A DNA stretch of 28,885 bases from CAZBJJ01 sp964492245 (GTDB taxonomy: Bacteria; Spirochaetota; Spirochaetia; Treponematales; Breznakiellaceae): contig CAZBJJ010000025.1 of assembly GCA_964492245.1 (NCBI GenBank), positions 1 to 28,885 on the forward strand, written 5' to 3'. The notes beneath the pieces are model-generated. The model was not told the origin of the DNA, did no database searches, and was given only the letters and a program-made list of their open reading frames with translations. Shown here piece by piece: positions 1 to 7,503 of the stretch. The number at the start of each line of letters is the position of its first letter. Position 1 is the stretch's first letter. A program made the translations under genes and the position numbers.

Positions 1-58
1 GAAAACCATAATAACGGGCAAAATCTGCCAAAAGCCGGGGGTCAAAAGTTGAAACCAT
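1..58 (-). CDS. Start of an unidentified gene (partial, runs off the window)
   Basis: An ATG at 58 on the minus strand opens a reading frame that stays open to the window edge (19 codons, beginning MVSTFDPRLLADFARYYGF). A strong Shine-Dalgarno sequence, GGAGGGG at 66-72, lies 7 bases upstream, which is why I call it a true start. It lies about 46 bases downstream of chemoreceptor 1 on the same strand, so it may share its transcript. Nineteen residues are too few to assign a family. Confidence 0.6.
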   Translation of the reverse strand, partial: MVSTFDPRLLADFARYYGF

Positions 59-104
59 GGAAAAGCCCCTCCAATTTATTTTATTACAACATTATAATTT
101 ACTT

Positions 105-1954
105 CTAGTGCACCGAATCGTTGATGAGAAATATCTCGGTTTCCTCCTCGAGTATCCGGGAAATTTTCCCCGACTCATGGGTAACCTTTGTAACCGCCTC
201 CATCTCTCCAGACATTTCAATAAAGACCTCGGTTATCTCGCCTACCTTCCCTGCAGTTGCGCCGGCTATCCGTTCGACATCACGGATCGAAGCCTTGTTT
301 TCACTTGATGCCACGCGCATGGCACCGGTTGCATGCGTGACCTGCCCGGATATCCCGTTAAGACACGAAAGCGATTCGTGCATCTGTGTGCCACCCGAGT
401 GGAGTTCCGCCATACTATCTGCAATTTCGTCGAAGGAATCGGTGGTTTCTAGAACTTCGGCGTCTATGCGGGTGAATACCATTTGGGTGGTTGCCCCTGC
501 GGAAACGGCGTCTTGAATATTGGCCGTTATCGTATTCATGATATTGTTTATAACGGTGGAGTTGCTAGACGTTGCCTCTGCGAGTTTTTTAATTTCATTC
601 GCGACCACGGCAAAGCCTCGCCCTTCCGCGCCCGCATGTGCCGCCTCGATAGCGGCATTCATGGCAAGAAGATTAGTACGCTCAGCAATTTCCTGGATTA
701 TATCCGCCGCTNNNNNNNNNNTTCCGAGAGATTCTCATGAATTTTTGTTATTTCTCGATTGGTATTCTCGAATTTCTGGGCACCTTCCCGAGCAACCTGT
801 ACCAGGCCCGTAAGAGAGGATTTCTTCCGCTGGGTAATTTCCTTCACACTCGCGACAGAGGCGATCATCTCCGTAATGGACGAACTGATATCATCTATCA
901 TCGAAATCTGCTCTTGCTGTACCCGGTCAAGCAGGGCCAAATGTTCTTCTACCGTGCCCACTTGTGTGCTCGTAGTTTTAATCGTTCCGCCCAGCTCGAG
1001 CATCTCCTCTGCAATTGACTGTATTATCGTATTTGCACGAGCAGTCGACTGCGAAACCTTGCTCACACTGGAAACGAGGATTTCCTTGAGATCGAGGTTC
1101 GTCTTACTTGTCTCTTTGATCTTCTTCAGCGACAGGCTCAGTTTGTCGGTAAAATCGTTTACGTTTTTGCTAAGGCGGCCCATCTCGTCACTGCTAGATA
1201 CGTTAATCCTGTCCGCTAAATTTCCCTCTTTCATGGCTGATATGCCCGCATCAATCTTTTTGATTCTTTTTGCGATCATGTTCGCAATAAAAAGGGCTAT
1301 CAACAACGGAACAGTAAAGACGAGCACAAGAACGATTACAAGGAAATTTTGAGCCTGTTTTTGATATTTATCGGATTCTGACACAATGATCTCGTACTGT
1401 TTATCAATGTGAATGAGGGTACTGTTCATGTTCTCGTTGAGAGTTGAGATGGTCGACACGAGAAAAGCCACCTCCTGCCGCAATTCCCTAAAGACATCGT
1501 CGTCAGAGGTACTCTGAACGAGCTCAAAGATAATAAAATTTTCGCCAATACCGGTGGCTTTCGAAGTGGCTTTCTTGACCCTGTCGATTCTCGATTCCAA
1601 GGTACTTTGGCTCATTTTTAGCCGCTCAGTGAGCTCAGAAATAGTTTTAATTGATTGGGCAACAGAGTCGTTGATGACTGGAAGGGCAGTAAGGCTTTTA
1701 AGGCAGTTTATTTGAGTATTGAGTTCGGTTTGTTTTTTCATTGTGAGTATAACCTGGTTCTGAAATGGCTCGGTGTCCAGCCTATTTACCTGTGCAATGT
1801 AATCGATAAAACTAAAACTCAACTCGCTAAGAAAGGCCTGTTCTGCTGCAATTTTACGAGCTGGTTGTGTAAGAAAATTACTAAGAAATAGGGAAGATGC
1901 TCCAGCAAACGAGGTTAAAAGAACTAGCAATATCAACTTTGCGCGGGTTGACAT
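105..1954 (-). CDS. Methyl-accepting chemotaxis protein 1, interrupted by an assembly gap
   Basis: Transmembrane chemoreceptor that would pass ligand signals to CheA/CheW. The N-terminal part has a membrane segment at about residues 6-28, an extracytoplasmic helical region to about 200, a second membrane segment at about 203-228, then a HAMP domain (EGNLADRINV region) and the start of the coiled-coil signalling domain. After ten N (712-721) the protein resumes with AADIIQEIAERTNLLAMNAA, the conserved signalling hairpin tip that contacts CheW/CheA, and ends with VH. The two halves lie in different frames, but the gap length is evidently arbitrary, so I read this as one intact gene and not a frameshift. 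The ATG at 1954 follows GGAGG at a good distance. Codon use is visibly less GCC/GGC-rich than in most other genes here. Confidence 0.9.
712..721. other. Assembly gap (10 N) inside chemoreceptor 1
   Basis: Ten undetermined bases fall just before the most conserved part of the chemoreceptor signalling domain. The reading frame does not carry across, so the number of N does not represent the true length. Confidence 0.95.
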
Positions 1955-2024
1955 ATAGCCTCCATTGGTTGTGTTACAAATGCTACGTTATAAAAGAGAT
2001 ATTGTTCAAAACAACTCACTCACA

Positions 2025-2053
2025 ATGATAGAGTTCACTATATAAATTGTCAA
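2025..2053 (-). promoter_or_regulatory. Sigma-70-type promoter of chemoreceptor 1
   Basis: On the minus strand TTGACA (2048-2053) and TATCAT (2025-2030) are separated by exactly 17 bases. The predicted start of transcription is about 65 bases upstream of the ATG at 1954. The -35 box lies 6 bases from repeat copy 1 (2060-2083). Confidence 0.7.
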
Positions 2054-2059
2054 GTTTGG

Positions 2060-2083
2060 TAGTACACCGAACCTTGCACCTGG
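2060..2083 (+). repeat. Dispersed repeat copy 1
   Basis: This copy begins TAGTACACCGAA and ends TTGCACCTGG. It matches copies at 21278, 21360, 25645 and 27405 with a few substitutions. No inverted partner was seen nearby. Its CCTGGG end continues into a 6-bp hairpin, CCTGGG-TCG-CCCAGG, at 2080-2094. Confidence 0.7.
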
Positions 2084-2098
2084 GTCGCCCAGGCTAAT

Positions 2099-2145
2099 TC
2101 TCCAATCCTACTCGGGCATATCGTAGCCCATCTGGCCATTGGAGA
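2099..2145. other. Nested inverted repeat upstream of uvrB
   Basis: Arms TCTCCAAT (2099-2106) and ATTGGAGA (2138-2145) are perfect inverted complements and enclose a smaller GGGC/GCCC stem. No T-run follows, so it is not a standard terminator. Its function is unknown; it could be the relic of an insertion or a protein-binding site. Confidence 0.4.
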
Positions 2146-2209
2146 CATTCTGCGTAAAACATTTAACTATGCGGCGATGGTTTGCCTTTTCTTATTTGTA
2201 TCAATTTAC

Positions 2210-2215
2210 TATATT
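2210..2215 (+). promoter_or_regulatory. Possible -10 box of uvrB
   Basis: TATATT ends 6 bases before the uvrB ATG at 2222, so transcription would begin at or next to the start codon. The matching -35 region at 17 bases (TTTTCT) is weak. Confidence 0.35.
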
Positions 2216-2221
2216 ATCCCT

Positions 2222-4210
2222 ATGCGCACATTTGAAGTCGTCGCCCCATACGGGCCAGCCGGCGACCAGGGCCAGGCAATTGCCCTATTGGCCAAGGGCA
2301 TCGAGGCTGGCGACCGCTACCAGACGCTAAAAGGGGTTACCGGCTCGGGCAAGACCTTTACCATGGCCAAAATAATCGAAGCAGTTCAACGCCCTACCCT
2401 TGTTATTAGCCACAACAAGACCCTTTCGGCCCAGCTCTACCGCGAATTTAAAAGCTTTTTCCCTCACAATGCCGTCGAGTATTTTGTCTCCTATTACGAC
2501 TACTATCAACCAGAGGCCTACGTTGCCGCCCGCGACCTATATATAGAAAAAGATGCATCGATAAACGACGAAATTGAGCGTATGCGTCTTTCGGCCACCC
2601 GCTCGCTTATGGAGCGCGAAGACGTTATTATCGTGGCCACTGTCTCCTGCATTTATGGATTGGCCACCCCCGAAGTCTACCGCGAAATGACCGCCACCCT
2701 TGCACGCGGCGAACGGGTCGACAGCGAAGAGGTTATGCGTCGCTTTATCGAATTGCAGTACGAGCGCAACGACCCCATTTTAGAGCGCGGACGCTTTCGT
2801 CGCCGGGGAGATATTTTAGAAATATGGCCCGCCTATATGGAAGAGGCCTATCGCATTGAGCTGGACTGGGACGAGGTTGTACGCATTAGGCGATTTAACC
2901 CCATAAGCGGCGAAATGCTCGAAGAGCTCGACCGCGCCCTTATTTATCCGGCAAAGCAATTCGTTATGCCCCAATATATGATCGACCGCGCCCTCGATCA
3001 AATCCGCAACGAATTGGCCGAGCGCTACGAATTTTTACAGGCGCAGGGCAAATTGATGGAAGCCGAACGCATAAAAACCCGCGTGGAGTACGACTTAGAA
3101 ATGCTCAACGAAATGGGCTACTGCCCCGGAATCGAAAACTACTCCGCCCCATTGGGCGGGCGGGCACCGGGTTCCTCGCCCGATACGCTTATCGATTATT
3201 TTCCCCACAATTTTATCACCTTTATCGACGAAAGCCATGTAACAGTGCCCCAAATTGGCGCCATGTACGCCGGCGACCGCTCGCGCAAACAAAACCTTGT
3301 CGACTATGGCTTTCGCCTGCCCTGCGCCCTGGACAACCGCCCGCTTAAATACGAAGAATTCGATAAGCGCATGCGCCAAACCATCTATGTTTCGGCCACG
3401 CCCAGCAAGGTCGAGGCAGAAAACTCGGTGCGCACTGTAGAGCAGCTTATTCGGCCCACCGGTCTTTTAGATCCAATAATCGAAGTCCGCTCTAGCGAGG
3501 GCCAGATGCAGGATATCTACACCGAATTGCGCAAACGCATTGCCCTTGGCGAACGGGCCCTAATTCTTACCCTTACCAAAAAAATGGCCGAAGACCTAAC
3601 CGATTACCTTACGGGGCTGGGCCTTAAGGTGCGCTATATCCACAGCGAGGTCGAGACAATTGAGCGGGTAGAAATTCTTACCGCACTGCGAGCGGGCACC
3701 TTCGATGTGCTGGTGGGTATAAATCTTTTGCGCGAAGGTATCGACCTGCCCGAGGTTTCGTTTATTGCTATTTTAGATGCCGATAAAATTGGCTTTTTGC
3801 GCTCGGTTACCAGCCTTGTTCAAATTATTGGGCGGGCCGCCCGCAATGCCGCCGGCATGGTGGTTATGTATGCCGATCGCCGCAGCCAGGCCATGGAAAC
3901 CGCCATCGAAGAGACCGAACGCAGGCGCCGCATTCAAATGGCCTACAACGAGAAACATGGCATTACCCCCACCACTATTAAAAAGGCCATTGGCGACATT
4001 CTGCAGCGCCACCAGGAAGAGGCCAAGACCTCGGCCCTGGCTGGCGTAGAAATACTTAAAAAAGCACACAATATTCTGGTGCCCAAAGAGCGCGCTAAAC
4101 TTATTCGCGCCCTAGAGGCCCAGATGCTCGAACACGCCAAAAACCTCGAATTCGAAGAGGCGGCCGCCCTGCGCGATGAAATTTCCCACATTAAAGAGCT
4201 TGGCAGCTAG
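2222..4210 (+). CDS. uvrB: Excinuclease ABC subunit B
   Basis: UvrB is the damage-verifying helicase-like subunit of nucleotide excision repair; it is loaded by UvrA and recruits UvrC. The protein is 662 residues, the usual length. Visible motifs in order: Walker A GVTGSGKT (38-45), the damage-probing beta-hairpin YYDYYQPEAY (91-100), the Walker B DESH (336-339), helicase motifs V-VI (LLREGIDLPE and QIIGRAARN), and a C-terminal UVR motif (NLEFEEAAALRDE) that contacts UvrC. I chose the ATG at 2222 because MRTFEVVAPYGPAGDQ aligns with the normal UvrB N-terminus; an in-frame ATG at 2177 would add 15 hydrophobic residues foreign to the family. No ribosome-binding site is seen before 2222. It is a single-gene unit. 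Confidence 0.97.
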   Translation: MRTFEVVAPYGPAGDQGQAIALLAKGIEAGDRYQTLKGVTGSGKTFTMAKIIEAVQRPTLVISHNKTLSAQLYREFKSFFPHNAVEYFVSYYDYYQPEAYVAARDLYIEKDASINDEIERMRLSATRSLMEREDVIIVATVSCIYGLATPEVYREMTATLARGERVDSEEVMRRFIELQYERNDPILERGRFRRRGDILEIWPAYMEEAYRIELDWDEVVRIRRFNPISGEMLEELDRALIYPAKQFVMPQYMIDRALDQIRNELAERYEFLQAQGKLMEAERIKTRVEYDLEMLNEMGYCPGIENYSAPLGGRAPGSSPDTLIDYFPHNFITFIDESHVTVPQIGAMYAGDRSRKQNLVDYGFRLPCALDNRPLKYEEFDKRMRQTIYVSATPSKVEAENSVRTVEQLIRPTGLLDPIIEVRSSEGQMQDIYTELRKRIALGERALILTLTKKMAEDLTDYLTGLGLKVRYIHSEVETIERVEILTALRAGTFDVLVGINLLREGIDLPEVSFIAILDADKIGFLRSVTSLVQIIGRAARNAAGMVVMYADRRSQAMETAIEETERRRRIQMAYNEKHGITPTTIKKAIGDILQRHQEEAKTSALAGVEILKKAHNILVPKERAKLIRALEAQMLEHAKNLEFEEAAALRDEISHIKELGS

Positions 4211-4239
4211 AGCCGAAAAAGAGGCGTTTTCATCCCCAT

Positions 4240-4325
4240 CATTTTTATCGCGATATTTTTGTGGTATATTACATTTTTATCGCGTTATTTTTGCAGTTTT
4301 GCACATTTTTATCGCGATACTTTTG
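4240..4325. repeat. Three palindromic 22-bp repeats with exact 32-bp period
   Basis: Copies at 4240-4261, 4272-4293 and 4304-4325 each read CATTTTTATCGCG followed by ATATTTTTG or a one-base variant. The first and third contain the perfect palindrome TATCGCGATA. Two unrelated 10-base spacers give a start-to-start distance of exactly 32 bases, close to three DNA turns. The array lies directly upstream of the truncated DUF4143 gene. It may be an operator array or the footprint of a mobile or repeat-mediated event. Only three copies with 10-base spacers rule out a CRISPR. Confidence 0.75.
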
Positions 4326-4339
4326 CAAAATCTTTTTTA

Positions 4340-4678
4340 GACCATAGATCGATAGTTCTTGGCAATGCTGTTTTTACCGAATTCAAAGGAGCCTTAACAG
4401 AACAATTCGTTATGCAACAATTAAAAGCTCGAGATACAGAATATATTGGCTATTGGACAAACGAACGCTCTACCTCGGAAGTCGACTTCCTCATTCAGCA
4501 CAAGGGCGATATTATTCCCATCGAAGTTAAGGCCAATGAAAATTTAAGAGCAAAGAGTTTTCGGTTTTTTTGCGATAAATATAAGCCCAAAACAGCCATT
4601 CGCAGTTCGCTATCGAATTTTCGGCAGGAAGATTGGATGACAAATGTGCCCCTTTATATTCTTGCAGATTATTTTTAA
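4340..4678 (+). pseudogene. C-terminal remnant of an AAA+ ATPase with DUF4143 domain
   Basis: About 112 residues recognisable as the C-terminal end of the DUF4143 ATPase family. They contain NAVFTEFKGALTEQFV, the PD-(D/E)XK-like signature SEVDFLIQ followed by IPIEVKA, and the terminal NVPLYILADYF. Complete members have about 400 residues, with an N-terminal AAA+ domain (Walker A and B) that is absent here. The open frame continues upstream to an ATG at 4259, but those codons only translate the 32-bp repeat array and do not resemble the family. I therefore call it a decayed, 5'-truncated gene. It converges with the AEC transporter (6 bases between stops). The cellular role of the intact family is not firmly established. 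Confidence 0.8.
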
Positions 4679-4684
4679 TCCCCG

Positions 4685-5599
4685 TTAGCGCAATAGGCTG
4701 GCCACCAGCGGAATGGTAAAGACACTGCCCAAACTGCTTAAAAAAACGAGGGCCCCGGCAGTGCCGCTGTCCCCTTGGTAATAATCGGCCACAAGGGTGG
4801 TATTTGCCGCAACTGGCATGGCAAAGGCCATTACCGGCAGCATGAGCTCCTGATCGCGAACACCCAGCACATACAGCAGGGCCCAGCTTATGGCAGGCAC
4901 CACTACAATGCGCACCAAGCTGGTGGCATAAATGCGCCAACGTCCAAAGACCTCGCGCAGGGGCATACGCGCCAAAACAGCGCCAATTATCAACATGGAA
5001 AGTGGGCTGGTAGTGTTGCCAAGCAGGCCCAAGGTTTGAAAAAGCAGCCCTGGCAGAGGCCAGGAAAAAAGGAAAAACACAAAGCCCAAAAGCGTGGCAA
5101 TAACGCAGGGGTTAAAAAATTGTCGTAGGCCCATGCGCACAGGCCGCTTACCATGGCGGGCCAAAAGCCAGGCGCCAAGGGAAAAAGCTAAAAGGTTAAA
5201 GGGCACATTCAAAATTGATAGGGCAAAAAGGGCCTCTTTGCCCATAAGGGCCTCGATAAGGGGAAAGCCCATAAAGCCCACATTCGAAAAAACAAGGGCA
5301 TATTCGTGCACCGCCTTTTCGGCAAGGGGGGGACGCACTAGGGCTGTCCACAAAAATGCTATGCCAAAGGCCAGGGCGTACAGGGCAAAGGAAAGCAACA
5401 AGGTGCGTCCGGCAAGGGCCAAAAGCTCGGGCGAAAATTCCCGTTGCAATGAATTAAAAATAAGGGCGGGCAGGCTTATATTTACCACAAGGGCCGAAAA
5501 ATGGCTGACCGCCTCGTCGGCTATAAGGTCAGTTTTGCGCCCGACATAGCCAAGTAAAATAAGCAGAAAGAGAATGACAACAGGGCTAACAACATCCAT
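4685..5599 (-). CDS. AEC-family (auxin efflux carrier-type) transporter
   Basis: A 304-residue, strongly hydrophobic inner-membrane protein with about ten predicted helices, in two groups separated by a short charged loop (ARHGKRPVRMGLRQ, about residue 150). The start MDVVSPVVILFLLILLGYVGR, the motif NISLPALIF and the late MPVAANTTLVADYY are typical of AEC permeases, which export or import small organic acids or amino acids. The substrate cannot be read from sequence. Its ATG lies 6 bases after the stop of the upstream sensor kinase with no strong ribosome-binding site, so translation is probably coupled. Pairing with a cache-domain kinase suggests, by inference only, that both deal with the same small molecule. 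Confidence 0.85.
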   Translation of the reverse strand: MDVVSPVVILFLLILLGYVGRKTDLIADEAVSHFSALVVNISLPALIFNSLQREFSPELLALAGRTLLLSFALYALAFGIAFLWTALVRPPLAEKAVHEYALVFSNVGFMGFPLIEALMGKEALFALSILNVPFNLLAFSLGAWLLARHGKRPVRMGLRQFFNPCVIATLLGFVFFLFSWPLPGLLFQTLGLLGNTTSPLSMLIIGAVLARMPLREVFGRWRIYATSLVRIVVVPAISWALLYVLGVRDQELMLPVMAFAMPVAANTTLVADYYQGDSGTAGALVFLSSLGSVFTIPLVASLLR

Positions 5600-5605
5600 G
5601 CCCTA

Positions 5606-7357
5606 CTATACCAAAGGTGGCAGGGGTATGGTAAGGCAGATACTGGCACCATCATCATTTTTAATGTTCCAATCGCCACGCAACTGTTGCATAAGAATTT
5701 CGACCAGGACAAAGCCAATGCCGCCGGGCGAGCCATTGGGTTTTAAACCCTTATCCCGAATGCCCGGGCCGTTATCGCCAATGCAGATTTCTAGGGTTCT
5801 ATTCTCCGAAACCGATAATTTTACCGTTATTTGGGGAAGGCCCTCGTCGGGGCAGGCATATTTAAGGCTGTTGGTTAAAATTTCGTTGACAACAAGGCCC
5901 AGAGGCACCGCGATATCCAATCGCACATCGGTACCATCCCCTTCGATTGCATAATTAAGATCGCCGCACAGCATGGCGCTCCCAAGAGTTAAATTGAGCA
6001 GGCGACTGATATATTCAAAAATATCCACCTCGTTTGCCCCATCGCCGTGGTGAAGCATTTCATGTAGAAGGGAAATAGCACTTATGCGCCGCTCCAAGGA
6101 TTCCCGAAGAGGGCGTTCTGCTGGATTAGTTTCGGGGGTTATATTGATAAGGCTAAGGATGAGCTGCAGATTATTTTTTACCCGATGGTGCAGCTCGCGC
6201 AGAAGCATTTCTTTTTGCTCCGCCATTACCGTTAGGCGCTGAGCATTTTCTTCCAGCTCGGGGTGGCGGCTCTGAATGGTTTCGGCCAAATGGTTGAGCG
6301 AGGCGCTAATGCGTCCCAGGTCCGAGGATGTATCGCTACCCTCCACCCTCGCCGAAAGGTCGCCACCGTCCAACTTCTTGGCAACCGCCACAATCCGCTG
6401 CAGGCGCCGGCCAAAGGTAAAGCGGGACAAAAGCAATACAATGCCAACAGAAAAGGCTGCCACTACAACAACTAAAAGACTGTTTCGCCACAAAATATGT
6501 TGAATTACCGCCCTGGCACTTGCCACCGGCGTGGCATATACCACATACATATAGGGCTCGGTATCCAATGCTAAATATAGTCGCTTGTAGGCAAACCAAT
6601 GCTCTATGCCCAGAGAATTGGTATTGGTAAAGCCCCCTTCCTCGAGGGGATTTGTGCTAACTTCCTCCCAGACATCCTCTTTAATAGTGCCCCCAAGGGG
6701 GTTTTCTTCGCGTGGGGGATAGAAAAAAAGGCGGCGACCTTTGCGATCCAAGATGCCCAAAAAAGGTGTGTTTTGTTTAATCTGCAGGCCTTTAAAATAT
6801 TCGGCATAGGTATCTAGAGCGATACTAATTGATAGCACCCCCACCACTGTACCACGTGTATCGAAGACGGGCATGGCATAGGCCATCGAAGGCTTGCCAT
6901 CTAAGGAGGCATATAAAAATTCGCCGGCGCTAAAGCTTCGCGTTCTAAAGGCTGCCTCTATGTGCTGGCGGTTTTCTAAAACGGTACCCAGGGGCAAGAG
7001 CGAGGCAGCGGTAACTATGCGCCGCCGATTTACAAAGGCCAGGTTTGAATATTGCGAGTTCTTTATATATATATCTTTTAATATTTTTTGCATTTCTACC
7101 ACATTCTCTTCGCGAAAGGGGCGCTGGCGCGAAAGCGAAGAGAGAAAGCCCTGTATCGACGCCGTAATAGTATTTTGAACATCCGCACAGCTAATTACCT
7201 GGTTTAAGGCATCGCGCTTAAAACTTTTTTCCAATTCCCTGCCTGTTTCAAAGCCAGAGTAGATAATAATGCCAAGGGCCGGCAACAGGGAAAGAAAAAC
7301 CATAGACAGTAAAGCTCTGCGTATAGACAGCGATCGAATAAAGGGCATAAAAAACAT
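5606..7357 (-). CDS. Membrane sensor histidine kinase, cache-HAMP-HisKA_2-HATPase
   Basis: A 583-residue kinase. It has a membrane segment at about 13-35, an extracytoplasmic double-cache-like ligand domain at about 36-285 (MAYAMPVFDTRGTVVGVLSI is a characteristic stretch), a second membrane helix at about 293-312, and a HAMP linker at about 313-366. The HisKA_2 phosphoacceptor motif ELHHRVKNNLQ (His 390/391) follows, then an HATPase_c domain with the N box NEILTNSLKYA, G1 DNGPGI and G2 GGIGFVL. HisKA_2 kinases often work with response regulators encoded elsewhere; none is adjacent. The gene is divergent from the che cluster (146-bp intergenic) and runs into the AEC transporter. The start is uncertain: ATG 7357 or the third-codon-later ATG 7348; a GGAG lies 13 bases before 7357. 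Confidence 0.9.
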   Translation of the reverse strand: MFFMPFIRSLSIRRALLSMVFLSLLPALGIIIYSGFETGRELEKSFKRDALNQVISCADVQNTITASIQGFLSSLSRQRPFREENVVEMQKILKDIYIKNSQYSNLAFVNRRRIVTAASLLPLGTVLENRQHIEAAFRTRSFSAGEFLYASLDGKPSMAYAMPVFDTRGTVVGVLSISIALDTYAEYFKGLQIKQNTPFLGILDRKGRRLFFYPPREENPLGGTIKEDVWEEVSTNPLEEGGFTNTNSLGIEHWFAYKRLYLALDTEPYMYVVYATPVASARAVIQHILWRNSLLVVVVAAFSVGIVLLLSRFTFGRRLQRIVAVAKKLDGGDLSARVEGSDTSSDLGRISASLNHLAETIQSRHPELEENAQRLTVMAEQKEMLLRELHHRVKNNLQLILSLINITPETNPAERPLRESLERRISAISLLHEMLHHGDGANEVDIFEYISRLLNLTLGSAMLCGDLNYAIEGDGTDVRLDIAVPLGLVVNEILTNSLKYACPDEGLPQITVKLSVSENRTLEICIGDNGPGIRDKGLKPNGSPGGIGFVLVEILMQQLRGDWNIKNDDGASICLTIPLPPLV

Positions 7358-7503
7358 TGTACGCCAAAAACTCCATTTGTCAAATTAAAGATTTATACAC
7401 ATTGGGCCTTGCAATATTTTTTTTATGCATTAATTTTTTAGGTAGACAAAAATTTAATGCAATATATTTATCTGCTTTAAACTTTCGCAAAAGGACAGAC
7501 GAG

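Noticed and set aside
698..1954. Apparent frameshift splitting chemoreceptor 1 into two genes
   Set aside because: The frame change coincides with the N run at 712-721, whose length is arbitrary; both sides fit one receptor.
2177..2221. Upstream start (ATG 2177) for uvrB
   Set aside because: The 15 added residues are hydrophobic and foreign to UvrB; no ribosome-binding site is seen.
4240..4325. CRISPR array
   Set aside because: Only three repeats with 10-base spacers and no cas genes; the repeats are far too closely spaced.
4775..5549. Plus-strand open frames opposite the AEC transporter
   Set aside because: They are mirror frames of a hydrophobic protein; the minus strand has the coherent membrane protein.
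7357..7503. Upstream extension of cheA to 7357
   Set aside because: Low-complexity AT-rich codons without family resemblance; AAAGGAC before ATG 7504 marks the better start.
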